Positions 1 to 9,310 are shown, counted from the stretch's first letter. The stretch is DNA of 64,000 nt from Stenotrophomonas sepilia (GCF_003244875.1 NZ_LXXZ01000049.1:62001-126000); one strand, 5' to 3'. A program made the numbers and translations. Notes: generated by a model not told the origin, from the letters alone.

Positions 1-3
1 TTC

Positions 4-46
4 GGGGTGGGCTCAGATCCCTTTGCGCCGCAAAGGGATCTGACCC
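4..46. repeat. GGGGTCAG-type inverted repeat, copy 1
   Basis: Two near-complementary arms (CAGATCCCTTTGCG and CGCAAAGGGATCTG) meet at a very short loop, flanked by CCCC/GGGG ends. The same palindrome recurs at 10486-10526, 34014-34100, 34232-34266 and 40588-40626. It lies outside any gene here. It is a different family from the GTAG repeats; its origin is unknown to me. Confidence 0.8.
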
Positions 47-73
47 CAAGTGAAGCACATCGATGTTGCTCTG

Positions 74-149
74 GTAGGTGCCAACCTTGGTTGGCACAGA
101 GGTGTCAGCAGCCGGTGGCAACGCCGAGCCGACCAAGGTCGACACCTAC
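74..149. repeat. SMAG-like REP pair (GTAGGTGCCAACC type)
   Basis: A GTAG-headed hairpin (GTAGGTGCCAACC with TTGGTTGGCAC) is followed about 30 bp later by an inverted relative ending in GACACCTACC. The GTAG/CTAC ends and paired arrangement match SMAG repeats. It sits just downstream of the DUF805 gene, where it could act as a 3' hairpin. The same stem family occurs inside a gene at 5416-5467. Confidence 0.75.
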
Positions 150-162
150 CAACGCGGGCTGG

Positions 163-534
163 TTACACGTGTGGAACCGGCGCACCGAAGCGGTTGCCAC
201 CCGGCGTGCCGGGCAGCAGCAGAAACACCAGCAGCACCAGGCTGACGAACGGCACGAACCCCAGCAACAACCACCAGCCCGAACGATCGGTATCGTGCAG
301 GCGGCGGATGGTGGCCGCGATGGACGGCAACACGAATGCCAGCCACATCACTACGCCCAGGCCGGTGACGACCAGCGCCGGGCCCTGCGAACCGCTGTAG
401 CCGGCATAGAAGCTCAGCAGATACAGCGGGATCGAAATGATCATGATGAACAACTGGAACCACCAGAATTCGCTGAGGCTTGCGCGGCCAGTGAACTGCG
501 CATAGCGGGTGAGCGGAACCATCATCTTGTGCAT
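163..534 (-). CDS. DUF805 family membrane protein
   Basis: This 123-residue inner-membrane protein has three or four hydrophobic segments and the motif RRLHDTDRSGWW near residue 75, typical of DUF805 proteins. No biochemical role is established for the family. The ATG at 534 is chosen because AGGGAG lies at the right distance upstream; an in-frame extension to 666 adds a basic, non-membrane stretch with no such site. The gene stands alone, on the same strand as the next gene but about 130 bp from it. The protein ends in a short glycine/proline-rich tail. Confidence 0.85.
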   Translation of the reverse strand: MHKMMVPLTRYAQFTGRASLSEFWWFQLFIMIISIPLYLLSFYAGYSGSQGPALVVTGLGVVMWLAFVLPSIAATIRRLHDTDRSGWWLLLGFVPFVSLVLLVFLLLPGTPGGNRFGAPVPHV

Positions 535-662
535 CGAAACACTCCCTGAAAAGAAGTGCGCACCATTGGTGCTCCTGTGATGACGAGCCATCGGAATCGT
601 TGCAATTGCGCGCAGCGTGCAACTGAACTGAGCGCTCACCCGCACTTCTCTTCGTCGGATGC

Positions 663-1073
663 TCACGCCGCCCGCAGCTGCACATCCACGTACTCGGCCA
701 GCCCACGGCAGGCCAGCAGCAGCCCTTCGCGCGCGCCATCGCCCATCTGCTGGTCGATATCCCCATCCACGCGTACGCGTTCGGTGGCGTGCAGCAGTTC
801 CAGCAGGAAACTCAGCCCCGCATTGGCACGATCAATACGCGTCAGGGCCAGGCGTTGCCCGGGCGTGCGGTTGTTGCCGGGCCATGGTTGGCCATCGGCG
901 GCGTCGCCCTGGCGGATGTGCTGCAGGCAGGCCTGCAGGGTAATGGCCCCGGCACTGTTACCGCTCTGCAGCGCGACGAAGGTGTCTTCCAGCGTGCGGG
1001 CCAGGTCATCGGGCAGGCGCGTGGCGGCCTCGCCCAGGGTGGCGAACAGGTGCGGGTAGGGGGAATCGGTCAT
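663..1073 (-). CDS. conserved hypothetical protein, 136 aa
   Basis: I do not recognise a named family. The 136-residue product is soluble, acidic and mostly helical, with no signal peptide, membrane segment or cysteine cluster. The C-terminal half (FLLELLHATERVRVDGD and GLLLACRGLAEYVDVQL) looks like an amphipathic helical pair, similar in style to small Xanthomonadaceae regulatory-type proteins, but this is only an impression. The start at 1073 (MTDSPYPHLF) is preferred over an extension to 1238, which reads through low-complexity G/P/R/S-rich sequence. Confidence 0.65.
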   Translation of the reverse strand: MTDSPYPHLFATLGEAATRLPDDLARTLEDTFVALQSGNSAGAITLQACLQHIRQGDAADGQPWPGNNRTPGQRLALTRIDRANAGLSFLLELLHATERVRVDGDIDQQMGDGAREGLLLACRGLAEYVDVQLRAA

Positions 1074-1495
1074 GGCGGCGTCCTTGTGCAAGCAGTAAGG
1101 GGCCACCCTGCTTAACAGCGAGGGTGGCGGACGGTGCGTGGTTCCAATACCGGAGGTCGATGTAGAAGCGCCGGCGGGCACGAGGCCCCCACGCACCGCC
1201 CGCCATGTAAGCGCGGACAGAATGCCTGCCGACGCCACCCAACAAGGAAAGAGCGGCGCCGGCAGGCAAGCGTAACCAACACATCAACCTAACGGGATTG
1301 GAAGCCCGTGCCACCCGTTGTCGGTGGCGCTAGATGATTTGCATGCAGTGCCACGTATGCCAATGAGAAAGATTGGAAATTCGAAAACGTTGCAGACGTG
1401 CGGCGCGCCGTCAGTGTGGTGATTACGACATTCCCGCAGGGGCGAACTGGGACCGGAGCTGAACCATGTCCCGCCCTGTCGCGATCGTCCATTGA
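1074..1495. other. intergenic region, 422 bp
   Basis: No convincing gene. An imperfect inverted repeat (GCCTGCCG near 1224 with GCCGGCAGGC near 1258) could form a hairpin, but no T-tract follows. The region from about 1320 to 1400 is less GC-rich than its surroundings and probably carries the promoters of the two divergent neighbours. A ten-codon frame starting at 1466 ends one base before the acyltransferase ATG; I see no support for it as a leader peptide. Confidence 0.5.
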
Positions 1496-3517
1496 ATGAC
1501 TGCGCAAACGGTGGCGATGCTGCCGGATCGCTCGCTGCCGGTCACCCGCATGTCTGCTCCCGAACGTTCCCACAACGTTGCCATCGATGGCCTGCGCGCA
1601 TTGGCGGTGCTGGCCGTCGTCCTCTTCCACACCAATGCGACGTGGCTGCCCGGCGGCTTCACCGGGGTGGACCTGTTCTTCGTGGTGTCCGGCTTCGTGA
1701 TCAGCCAGTCGCTGGCCTCGCGCACGCCTGCGTCGCTGGGCGCGATGCTGCTCGACTTCTACCGGCGCCGCGTGCTGCGCCTGTTGCCGGCGCTGCTGGT
1801 CATGCTGGTGGCCACTTTCATACTGTCTGCGCTGTTCATTCCCCGTGCGTGGCGCAATGAACAGTTCGACCAGACCGGCTGGGCCGCGCTGGTCGGCTTC
1901 AGCAACATCGTGCTGGCTGGCCAGCAGGACGATTACTTCTCACCCGGCGCCGAACTCAACCCGTTCCTGCACACGTGGACGCTGGGCGTGGAGGAGCAGT
2001 TCTACCTGGTCTTCCCGCTGCTGTTCTTCGTCTGGCTGCGCGGGCGTGAGCGCTGGCCGTGGTCGCGTTGGCTGTTGCCGGGGCTCACCGTGCTGTCGCT
2101 GGCGTGGGCGGGCTGGCAGGCGCAGACGGCACCAGCGGCAGCGTTCTATCTGCTGCCGGCGCGGTTCTGGGAGCTGGCTGCGGGCGCGCTGCTGTACCAG
2201 TGGATGCGTACTCGTACGCCGGGCCAGAACGGTGGTGCGGTTGCAGCGGCCGGCCTGACGCTGCTGGCCGCAGGCGTGGTGATCGCCCCGCAGCTGGCGA
2301 TGCCGGTGCCGGGTGTGCTGGCCACCGTGGCCGGTACCCTGCTGCTGTTGGCAAGCGTGTCGGCGCCGGGGACATCGCGCCTCGCCCGCGCGCTGGGCTG
2401 CGCACCGCTGGCCTACCTGGGCCGGTTGTCCTATTCGCTGTACCTGTGGCATTGGCCGCTGCTGGTGCTGCTGCGCTGGACCTACGGCCTGCACGGTGCC
2501 GCGCTGTGGCTGTACCCGGTGTTGCTGCTGGCGGTATCAGCTGCGTCGTATCACTTCATCGAGCGTCCGCTGCGCAGTGCGGCGCCGCTGCTGCGCCTGG
2601 CACCGGCCAAGGTGCTGGCGATGGCGTTGCCGGTGGTGGCGCTGTGTGGTGCGGGTGCCTGGGCCACCGTGGAGTACCACGAGCAGGTCTCGCTGAGCGT
2701 TACCCGTGACGGCTATGCATGGCAGGCGCGTCGCTACCCCGCGTGGCGCCCATTAGAGCCGGTGAGTGCGCCGGCGCTTGAAGGACGGCGCCTGTTCGTG
2801 TCCGGCGATTCGCACGCGGCGGCGTATCGCACCATGACCAGCATGGTCGCGCGCCAGACCGGCATGGAGGTGCGCCAGCAGGATCGCGGCGGCTGCAGCT
2901 TCGTCAATCTGCTGCGGGCCAGTCCAGCCGATTGCCAGGAGTTCATTGAGCACACGCTGTCGACCATCGAGCGCGAGGCACGCCCGGGTGACATCGTGCT
3001 GCTGGCGGCCTTGCGCATGCCGGAGCTGCGCGGATTCGACTGGCGGCGGCAGGATGCACAGGAAATCTATCGTCAACTGCTGGCCGAGCGCACGCCCGCG
3101 CATGCACAAGCTGCACGCGATGAAGCCGATCGAGTGCTGGGGCGTTTGCAGAAGCTGGGTGTGCACGTGGTTGTGGATGCGCCGCTGCCGTTGTTCAAGG
3201 CCGGTGCGTACCGCTGTTCGGACTGGTTCAACCGCCGCAACCCGGCCTGTGCCGGTGGCCTGAGCATGCCGCGCGCCGACCTGGAAAGGCTGCGCGCGCC
3301 GCAGATGGCGTTGCTGTCCGAACTGGCGGTGCGCTATCCATCGCTGACGGTGTGGGATCCGCTGCCGCTGCTGTGCGGGCCAACGACCTGTTCGGCGGTG
3401 AAAGACGGGGAGCCGCTGTTCTTCGACAACGATCACCTGAGCGGGCATGGCAACCGCGTGCTGTTGCCCAGCTTCCGGCAGACCCTGATCGATATTGCAG
3501 GCGACACGCCGGTGTAG
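1496..3517 (+). CDS. OafA/YrhL-type acyltransferase with SGNH domain
   Basis: This is a 673-residue membrane O-acyltransferase that probably acetylates a surface glycan such as O-antigen or exopolysaccharide. An acyltransferase-3 domain with about ten membrane segments spans roughly residues 27-370 (VAIDGLRALAVLAVVLFH at its start). A periplasmic SGNH-hydrolase-like domain follows, with GDSHA near 436-440 and the D-x-x-H pair in DNDHLSGHG near 643. Met19 (1550) is an alternative start. The gene is monocistronic, and the glycan acceptor cannot be read from the sequence. Its TAG stop is the TAG of a REP GTAG end. Confidence 0.9.
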   Translation: MTAQTVAMLPDRSLPVTRMSAPERSHNVAIDGLRALAVLAVVLFHTNATWLPGGFTGVDLFFVVSGFVISQSLASRTPASLGAMLLDFYRRRVLRLLPALLVMLVATFILSALFIPRAWRNEQFDQTGWAALVGFSNIVLAGQQDDYFSPGAELNPFLHTWTLGVEEQFYLVFPLLFFVWLRGRERWPWSRWLLPGLTVLSLAWAGWQAQTAPAAAFYLLPARFWELAAGALLYQWMRTRTPGQNGGAVAAAGLTLLAAGVVIAPQLAMPVPGVLATVAGTLLLLASVSAPGTSRLARALGCAPLAYLGRLSYSLYLWHWPLLVLLRWTYGLHGAALWLYPVLLLAVSAASYHFIERPLRSAAPLLRLAPAKVLAMALPVVALCGAGAWATVEYHEQVSLSVTRDGYAWQARRYPAWRPLEPVSAPALEGRRLFVSGDSHAAAYRTMTSMVARQTGMEVRQQDRGGCSFVNLLRASPADCQEFIEHTLSTIEREARPGDIVLLAALRMPELRGFDWRRQDAQEIYRQLLAERTPAHAQAARDEADRVLGRLQKLGVHVVVDAPLPLFKAGAYRCSDWFNRRNPACAGGLSMPRADLERLRAPQMALLSELAVRYPSLTVWDPLPLLCGPTTCSAVKDGEPLFFDNDHLSGHGNRVLLPSFRQTLIDIAGDTPV

Positions 3518-3719
3518 AGCCGAGCCCACGCTCGGCTTGCGCGCGGTGCGGGCTTCATCGCGATGTGGCCGAAGCGGGGCCGAGCATGGCTCGGCTCCAC
3601 AGGAGTGTGAGGGTGAACGACACGTGGTTGTAGAGCCGAGCCCACGCTCGGCTCGCGCGCGCAGCGCGGGCTTCATCGCGATCTGGTCGAAGAGCCGCCG
3701 AGCATGGGCTCGGCTCTAC
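3514..3719. repeat. two tandem SMAG REP pairs (GAGCCGAGCCC type)
   Basis: Two successive pairs start with GTAGAGCCGAGCCCACGC at 3514 and 3630 and end in inverted partners (GCCGAGCATGGCTCGGC, then GAGCATGGGCTCGGCTCTAC to 3719). The spacers are similar (GCGGGCTTCATCGCGAT appears in both), so the whole pair looks duplicated. The first GTAG overlaps the acyltransferase stop codon. Confidence 0.85.
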
Positions 3720-3744
3720 AGGAGTGCGAAGGAATGTGCGCGGT

Positions 3745-5130
3745 CTATGCCGGCGGCAGCACCTTGCCCGGGTTGAGGATGCCGTCCGGGTCCAGTGCGG
3801 CCTTGATCGCGCGCATCGCCGTCAGCGTTTCCGGGGTGAAAGCCTGTGCCATGAAATCGCGCTTGGCCAGGCCAATGCCATGTTCGCCGGACAATGTGCC
3901 ACCCAATGCCAGGGTCAGCTCGAAGATCTTTGGCAACGCGGCATGCGCGCGCGTGTTTTCGTCGGCATCCTCCGGGTGGTAGAGGATGTTGACGTGCAGG
4001 TTGCCGTTGCCGGCATGGCCGAAGGTGACGATGGTGAGTCTGTAGTCACGCGCCAGTGCCTGCACGCCGGCTACCAGCTCCGGAATGCGCGACACCGGGA
4101 CCACAACGTCTTCATTGATCTTGCCCGGCGCAACGCTGCGCAGCGCGGGCGACAGCGCCTTGCGTGCGGCCCACAGCTGGTCGCGCGCGCGGCCCTCCAT
4201 CGCCACGTCCAGCTCGATCATGCCGTCGCCTTCGGCGGCACTGGCCAGTGCCTGCAGCAGATAAGGCAGGGTGTCGTGGTCACCATCGGCCTCGACCAGC
4301 AGCATCGCGCCTGCCTCCGGCACATCGGCACCATTCAGCCGCAGCAGCTCCAGGCTGCGCGCGTCCATGAATTCCAGGCGGGTGGGTACCACCGGCTGCG
4401 ACATCAACCGCGACACGCCGGCCGCAGCAGCATCGGCATCGCGGTACAGCACGCGCAGGCCGGCCTGGCTGACCGGCAGCGGGGTCAGTTTCAGCGTGGC
4501 TTCCACGATCAGTGCCAGCGTGCCTTCGCTGCCCACCAGCAGATGGGTGAGGTCGTAGCCGGTGGCGTCCTTGGTGTAGGCACCACCGCAGCGGATCACC
4601 TCACCGGTGCCGGTCACCGCCACCAGGCCCAGTACGTTGTCGCGGCTGGTGCCGTACTTTACCGCGCGCGGGCCGCCCGCATTGCAGGCCAGGTTGCCGC
4701 CGATGCTGCAGATCTCGGCGCTGGACGGGTCCGGCGCCCAGAACAGGCCGTGCGACGCCAGCGCCTGCTGCAGCGTGCCGTTCAACACGCCCGGCTGCAC
4801 GACCGCGCAGCGATCACCGGCGCGGATCTCGACGATGCGGTCCATGCGGGTGAACGAGAGTACGATGCTGCCCGGCTGCGGGACCGCGGCACCGGTGGTA
4901 CCGGTGCCGGCACCGCGCGCGACCAGCGCCACGCCATGCGCGCGGCATGCACGCACCAGCGCCTGCACCTGCTCGATGTCCGCCGGAAACGCCACTGCGG
5001 CCGGCCGCTGATGGCGCCATGAGTTGTCCTGCGCATTCGCCTCCAGCGCGCCGTCATCCATGCGCCAGCCCTCCGTGCCCAGCAGGGTGGACAGTTCGGC
5101 AACCAGGGCAGCAGGCAGGGCAGGACTCAT
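3745..5130 (-). CDS. FAD-linked 2-hydroxyacid dehydrogenase (GlcD/Dld family)
   Basis: The 461-residue protein oxidises a D-2-hydroxyacid (D-lactate, glycolate or D-2-hydroxyglutarate) using FAD. The FAD-binding PCMH-type domain covers about residues 40-215 (ARGAGTGTTGAAVP; SAEICSIGGNLACNAGG). The C-terminal FAD-oxidase domain holds FGHAGNGNLHVNI near 365 and SGEHGIG near 410. Length and motifs match GlcD/cytochrome-type D-lactate dehydrogenases; the substrate is not decided by sequence. The ATG at 5130 overlaps the stop of the upstream YdjM-like gene by four bases (ATGA), so the two are co-transcribed, though no functional link is evident. Confidence 0.9.
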   Translation of the reverse strand: MSPALPAALVAELSTLLGTEGWRMDDGALEANAQDNSWRHQRPAAVAFPADIEQVQALVRACRAHGVALVARGAGTGTTGAAVPQPGSIVLSFTRMDRIVEIRAGDRCAVVQPGVLNGTLQQALASHGLFWAPDPSSAEICSIGGNLACNAGGPRAVKYGTSRDNVLGLVAVTGTGEVIRCGGAYTKDATGYDLTHLLVGSEGTLALIVEATLKLTPLPVSQAGLRVLYRDADAAAAGVSRLMSQPVVPTRLEFMDARSLELLRLNGADVPEAGAMLLVEADGDHDTLPYLLQALASAAEGDGMIELDVAMEGRARDQLWAARKALSPALRSVAPGKINEDVVVPVSRIPELVAGVQALARDYRLTIVTFGHAGNGNLHVNILYHPEDADENTRAHAALPKIFELTLALGGTLSGEHGIGLAKRDFMAQAFTPETLTAMRAIKAALDPDGILNPGKVLPPA

Positions 5131-5708
5131 GACGGATCTCGTGAGGCAGCAGGAGCGGGTTGGATCAGTTTCCAGGCGACAACGGCGCCGGCCAGTGGCA
5201 GCCACACCCAGCGCAGTTCGGAGAGCAGGGTAGCCACGCCGCGTGCGCTGAAGAACTGTGGCGCGAACGGTGACACGCGGATGGGGCGCCACGGCGCGAA
5301 GAAGCGCTGTTCGCTCCACGGCCAGGCCAGCGCGACGCCCAGACCACCGGAGGTCATCGCATCGAGCAGCGGATGGCTGGCGGCGCAGGCGAAGACGAAT
5401 ACAGCGGCTTGTACGGTAGATGCCAACCTTGGTTGGCACACATCCGCCGACCAAGGTCGGCGACTACCCAAGAACGCCAACGCCGCGGCCAATGCTGCCA
5501 GCACGCCGGCAAACAGCAGTGAGTGGCTGGCGCCGCGATGGCCGAAGGCATCGGCATAGGGAATGTGCAGGGCGAAGGCCAGTACATCGGCATCGGGCAG
5601 CATGGCGGCGATCACGCCGGCGGCCAGCAGGCGCGGCGGGATGCGGCCACGATCAGCGGCGCACCACAGCGCCAGCGGCACAGCGGCATGGGTGATGATC
5701 GACGGCAT
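5127..5708 (-). CDS. YdjM/DUF457-type membrane-bound putative metal-dependent hydrolase
   Basis: A 193-residue polytopic membrane protein of the LexA-regulated YdjM-like hydrolase family (DUF457). The conserved features are the N-terminal MPSIITHAAVPLAL, LPDADVLAF, the histidine pair in FGHRGASHSLLF, and SHPLLDAMTSGG, whose acidic and histidine residues may bind metal. The true substrate is unknown. Residues about 81-97 (SRRPWSADVCQPRLAST) are encoded by a REP pair inserted in frame, between predicted membrane segments. The stop overlaps the start of the FAD-linked dehydrogenase gene. Confidence 0.8.
   Translation of the reverse strand: MPSIITHAAVPLALWCAADRGRIPPRLLAAGVIAAMLPDADVLAFALHIPYADAFGHRGASHSLLFAGVLAALAAALAFLGSRRPWSADVCQPRLASTVQAAVFVFACAASHPLLDAMTSGGLGVALAWPWSEQRFFAPWRPIRVSPFAPQFFSARGVATLLSELRWVWLPLAGAVVAWKLIQPAPAASRDPS
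5416..5467. repeat. SMAG-like REP pair inside a coding region
   Basis: GTAGATGCCAACC/GGTTGGCAC is followed by the inverted GCCGACC/GGTCGGCGACTAC. The element lies wholly within the YdjM-like gene and keeps the frame open. The same family occurs at 74-149. Confidence 0.85.
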
Positions 5709-5722
5709 CAGTCACGCACCAT

Positions 5723-5780
5723 GGTCGTACCGGCCGCGGGCCGGCTGCAGGTCCGACGGGTAGTGCCGGCCGCTGGCCGG
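5723..5780. repeat. SMAG REP elements between yraN and the YdjM-like gene
   Basis: A degenerate element (GTCGTACCGGCCGCGGGCCGG) is followed by a good one (GTAGTGCCGGCCGCTGGCC). They fill the gap between two minus-strand genes and may act as a hairpin 3' end for yraN. Confidence 0.8.
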
Positions 5781-5793
5781 CAAAGAGTAGCCA

Positions 5794-6162
5794 TCAGCAG
5801 TCATCCAATCGGAACGCATCCCGCAGCCAATGCAGCTGCGGCGGTTCGCCGGTGGCTTCGACCACATCGAAACGGCAGGGCGCATTGGCCAGCGCCGGGT
5901 GGTCCTGCAGGTACAGCTGCGCGGCGTGGGCCAGGCGCCGGCATTTGCGCGCATCGACCGAAGCGGCGCCACCGCCGAAATCCGATCGCGCGCGGTAGCG
6001 CACTTCCACGAACACCACGGTGCCGGCATCGTCCATCACCAGGTCCAGTTCACCGCCGCGATAGCGCACGTTGCGCGCACGCGGCTGCAGTCCCGCCTGT
6101 TGCAGATGCTGCTCGGCGGCGGCTTCCACCGCCGAGCCACGTTGGCTGCGCTCAGCGACCAC
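5794..6162 (-). CDS. yraN: YraN family protein (UPF0102, endonuclease-like fold)
   Basis: The 122-residue product carries the UPF0102 signature [16 protein letters not shown] followed by VVFVEVRYR, around residues 29-54. These acidic and basic residues form a Holliday-junction-resolvase-like nuclease core; activity has not been firmly shown for the family. The GTG at 6162 is chosen because it gives the usual family length and overlaps the lpoA stop (TGA at 6154-6152), implying translational coupling. The lpoA-yraN pair with a divergent rsmI is a common gammaproteobacterial arrangement. Confidence 0.88.
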   Translation of the reverse strand: MVAERSQRGSAVEAAAEQHLQQAGLQPRARNVRYRGGELDLVMDDAGTVVFVEVRYRARSDFGGGAASVDARKCRRLAHAAQLYLQDHPALANAPCRFDVVEATGEPPQLHWLRDAFRLDDC

Positions 6163-7873
6163 CGACGATCGGCATCGGCCGGCCGCCATTGAAGGTCGAC
6201 CAGGCCGGCTGGCGCAGGATGTTGCCGTTGCTGTCCAGGAACAGGGTGCCGGTGGCACCGTCCAGGCCGCCTTCGTTGGACAGCTTGTCCAGGTAGGCGG
6301 TGATCTTCCAGGCGTCGGCACCGAAGGCGAACAGGCGGCCGGCCGCACCGCGTGCGCTCGGCAGGGTGCTGGCCACCTGGCTGGCCGACGGCAGGCCGGA
6401 CACACTGCGCACGTTCCAGGCTTCGTTCGGATAGACGATGCCGTCCAGCGCCACGTCTTCTTCCACCTTGCCGCTGCCAACGGTCAGCTGCGAGGTGCCA
6501 ACGCGGGTCGCGCCGCCTGCACCGGCCAGCGCCAGCTGCGGCGCCAGCAGGCGCGCCTGCGGCGCACGCACGGCGAGGAATACGGCATCGACCTGGCCGG
6601 CGTTGCGCACCTGCGCGCCGACATCGCCGACGGCATCGGTGACGCCGATCGTGGCCACCACCTGGCCACCGCGCTGCGCAAAGCGCTGGGCGAAGGCGGC
6701 GGCGGCACGGCGGCCGGTGTCATCGGCGCTGTTGATCACCAGCGCCTTGCCGCGCTCGCGGCCACGCAGGTACTCGGCGGCGACGATGCCGTCGTCTTCC
6801 GGTGCCAGCGAGAAGCCGGCACTGCCGGCCGGCGGTGCGTCCTTGCCGCGGTTCAGGGCCAGCACCGGCACCTGCAGCTGCTGCCGGCCGTACACGGCGT
6901 CCACTTCGTCGCGGCCCAGCGGACCGACCACGAAGTCGGCACCGGAGGCGACGGCCTTGTCATAGGCGGCCAGGGCACCGGCCGGGGTGCCGGCGGTGTC
7001 GAAGAAGTTGATGTCCGGGCGGCGGCGGCTTTCACCGTAATAAGCGCTCAACAGGCCATCGCGCACCGGCTGTGCGGCGGTGGCCAGGCGGCCGCTGAGC
7101 GGCAGCAGCACGGCCAGCTTGGCCGGCGGGCGGTAACCGTCGCTCATCGCCGGCGGGCGCTTGCTGGTGTCGAACTGGGCCGCGCCATCGCGGTCGAACG
7201 GGCGCGGCAGCGGCAGGCCGCGCGCGATCAGTGCACGGCCGGCGAAGTTGTAGAGCGGGTCGTTGGCCGGCAGGGCGGCGGCACGGCTGCGCAGGGTGGC
7301 GTCGTCGAGGGTGCCGAGCAGGCCGGCAATGGCGGCCTGGTTCTCGCTGCGCGCGCTGCCGGTCAGGCTGGAATGGGCGCGGGCGCGCTCGGTGGCGGCG
7401 CCGAAGGCATCGCCGGTGCCCTGCAGGGCACTGGCGCGGGCCAGGTACCAGCGCGTGCGCAGGGCCGGCAGCACGTTGTCGCCGTGGTCCTTCAGCAGGG
7501 CCAGTGCCTGCGCCGGCTGCTTGTCGGCCAAGGCGAGCTCGGCACCGGTCAGCTGGTAGCGCTGCAGGCTGGCGCCGGACAGCTGGCGTGCGGTGAGCTG
7601 GCCGAGCAGGCTGCGCGCGCGGGCACTGTCGCCGGCCAGGTGCCAGGCCCAAGCGGCATCGGCCAGGGCGTTGCTGCGGGCGCCGCCGCGCAGCGTGGCG
7701 GCCAGGCCTTCCAGCTGCAGTGCGGCGTCGCGCGGCTTGCCCTGTTCGATCAGCGCCAGCGCCTGGCTCTGGGCCGGCGAATCGGGGGTGCTGGTCAGGC
7801 TGGTGGTGGCACAACCGGCCAGCAGCATCAGCGACAACGACAGGGCGGAGATCCGTGCGGCGGGCTTGTTCAT
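6152..7873 (-). CDS. lpoA: LpoA-like outer-membrane lipoprotein, activator of penicillin-binding protein
   Basis: LpoA docks on PBP1A from the outer membrane and stimulates peptidoglycan transpeptidation. The 573-residue protein has a lipoprotein signal ending in LMLLAGC, with the lipidated cysteine at residue 21. An N-terminal helical TPR-like region (about 30-240) and a periplasmic-binding-protein-like domain (about 250-570; [28 protein letters not shown]) follow, as in the YraM/LpoA family. The start at 7873 gives a canonical signal peptide; an ATG four codons upstream (7885) is possible. It is coupled to yraN. Identification as the PBP1A partner is by family only. Confidence 0.85.
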   Translation of the reverse strand: MNKPAARISALSLSLMLLAGCATTSLTSTPDSPAQSQALALIEQGKPRDAALQLEGLAATLRGGARSNALADAAWAWHLAGDSARARSLLGQLTARQLSGASLQRYQLTGAELALADKQPAQALALLKDHGDNVLPALRTRWYLARASALQGTGDAFGAATERARAHSSLTGSARSENQAAIAGLLGTLDDATLRSRAAALPANDPLYNFAGRALIARGLPLPRPFDRDGAAQFDTSKRPPAMSDGYRPPAKLAVLLPLSGRLATAAQPVRDGLLSAYYGESRRRPDINFFDTAGTPAGALAAYDKAVASGADFVVGPLGRDEVDAVYGRQQLQVPVLALNRGKDAPPAGSAGFSLAPEDDGIVAAEYLRGRERGKALVINSADDTGRRAAAAFAQRFAQRGGQVVATIGVTDAVGDVGAQVRNAGQVDAVFLAVRAPQARLLAPQLALAGAGGATRVGTSQLTVGSGKVEEDVALDGIVYPNEAWNVRSVSGLPSASQVASTLPSARGAAGRLFAFGADAWKITAYLDKLSNEGGLDGATGTLFLDSNGNILRQPAWSTFNGGRPMPIVGGR

Positions 7874-7939
7874 GATCGGGTCCATGCGATGAGGGCAGCG
7901 GCCTTGGCCGGGTACACGCTACGATTCTACCCTTGCCCC

Positions 7940-8773
7940 GTGAGTACCGCTGAAATGAGTGTGCCAACCCTGTACGTCGTCGCCACCCCGATCGGCAACC
8001 TGGCCGATCTGAGCCCGCGCGCGCAGGAGGTGCTGCGTTCGGTGGCGGCCATCTGTGCCGAGGACACCCGCCGCAGCGGCCAGCTGCTGTCCCATTTCGG
8101 CATCCAGCAACCGCTGGTGGCCCTGCACGAACACAATGAAGAGGCCTTGGCGCAGCGCCTGGTTTCGCGATTGCAGGCCGGCGAGTCGCTGGCGCTGGTC
8201 AGCGATGCCGGTACCCCGCTGGTCAGTGACCCCGGTTTCCGCCTGGTGCGTGCCGCGCGCGCGGCGGGCATCAAGGTCAGCCCGGTGCCCGGCGCCTGCG
8301 CCGCCATTGCCGCGCTGAGCGTGGCCGGCCTGCCCAGCGACCGTTTCAGCTTCGAGGGTTTCCTGCCGGCCAAGGCCAGCGGTCGCCGCGACCGCCTGCA
8401 GGCGCTGGCCGGCGAAGTGCGCACGATGGTGTTCTACGAATCCTCGCACCGCATCGCCGAGTCGCTGGCCGACATGGCGGCGATCTTCGGCGGCGAGCGC
8501 CCGGCGGTGCTGGCCCGCGAGCTGACCAAGCTGTTCGAGACCGTCCTTGATGGTGACCTGGCCGGCCTGCTGGCCAGGGTCGAGGCCGACGAGAACCAGC
8601 GCAAGGGCGAGTTCGTGGTGATGGTGCAGGGGGCGGGTGACGATGAGGAAGCGCAGCTGGCACACGGCCGCCGCGTCTACGCGAAGCTGAGCGAGCACCT
8701 GCCGCCGTCGACCGCCGCCAAGCTGGCTGCGGAACTGACCGGTGCGCCGCGCAAGGCGCTGTACGGTAGTTGA
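7940..8773 (+). CDS. rsmI: 16S rRNA (cytidine(1402)-2'-O)-methyltransferase
   Basis: RsmI uses SAM to 2'-O-methylate C1402 of 16S rRNA in the ribosomal P site. The 277-residue product has the tetrapyrrole-methylase-like fold with LYVVATPIGNLADLS at the start, ICAEDTRRSGQLL, LVSDAGTPLVSDPG (the SAM-binding loop) and the C-terminal MVFYESSHRI and LTKLFETV motifs. A GTG at 7940 or an ATG at 7955 could be used. The gene is divergent from lpoA, leaving about 66 bp for both promoters. The neighbourhood matches the yraL/rsmI-lpoA-yraN block of other gammaproteobacteria. Confidence 0.95.
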   Translation: MSTAEMSVPTLYVVATPIGNLADLSPRAQEVLRSVAAICAEDTRRSGQLLSHFGIQQPLVALHEHNEEALAQRLVSRLQAGESLALVSDAGTPLVSDPGFRLVRAARAAGIKVSPVPGACAAIAALSVAGLPSDRFSFEGFLPAKASGRRDRLQALAGEVRTMVFYESSHRIAESLADMAAIFGGERPAVLARELTKLFETVLDGDLAGLLARVEADENQRKGEFVVMVQGAGDDEEAQLAHGRRVYAKLSEHLPPSTAAKLAAELTGAPRKALYGS

Positions 8774-8778
8774 TGGAT

Positions 8779-8864
8779 CGTGCGGACCAAGGTCCGCACC
8801 CACCAGATCGGAATCCGCACCCACCAAGGCAGCGGCATCGCTAGAGCCACGCCACGCGTGGATG
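8779..8864. repeat. degenerate REP-like hairpins downstream of rsmI
   Basis: GTGCGGACC/GGTCCGCACCCACC (from about 8779) and TAGAGCCACGCCACGCGTGG (from 8842) are palindromes related to the GTAG repeats. They separate rsmI from rnpB and may help end rsmI transcription. Confidence 0.6.
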
Positions 8865-8924
8865 GATGAACCGGACGCCGCGATCGGCACGGCAGGAAAG
8901 GCGTGCGTACGCTAGAATGCGCGC

Positions 8925-9284
8925 TGGCGGAGTCGGCCAGACAGTCGCGTCATCCCTTCGGGGGTGCCGAGGAAAGTCCGGGCTCCATAGGGCAAGGTGC
9001 CAGGTAACGCCTGGGCGGCGCAAGCCGACGGAAAGTGCAACAGAAAGATACCGCCTACGTCTTCTTCGGAAGGCCGGTAAGGGTGAAATGGTGCGGTAAG
9101 AGCGCACCGCGAGTCTGGCAACAGACCGGCACGGCAAACCCCACCTGGAGCAAGACCAAATAGGGATCCTTTGGCGCGGCCCGCGTTGGATCCGGGTAGG
9201 TTGCTTGAGCGTTGCGGTGACGTAACGCCTAGAGGAATGACTGTCCACGACAGAACCCGGCTTATCGGCCGGCTCCGCCTCTTT
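8925..9284 (+). ncRNA. rnpB: RNase P RNA (bacterial type A)
   Basis: The catalytic RNA of RNase P, which cleaves 5' leaders from pre-tRNAs. The universally conserved 5' block GAGGAAAGTCCGGGCTCC is at about 8970, GAAAGTGCAACAGAAAGATA near 9030, and the conserved 3' block ACAGAACCCGGCTTAT near 9250. The 5' and 3' ends (GGCGGAGTCGGCC and GGCCGGCTCCGCC) pair to form P1. A TAGAAT box at 8913-8918 fits a -10 element; no good -35 is visible. The ends are approximate to within about five bases. Confidence 0.95.
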
Positions 9285-9310
9285 CTTCGATATGCATGAA
9301 CCGCGCATCT

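Noticed and set aside
6071-7939. Long N-terminal extension of rsmI, opposite lpoA
   Set aside because: The extension has the low-complexity look of an antisense frame; RsmI homologues start near the GTG at 7940 or ATG at 7955.
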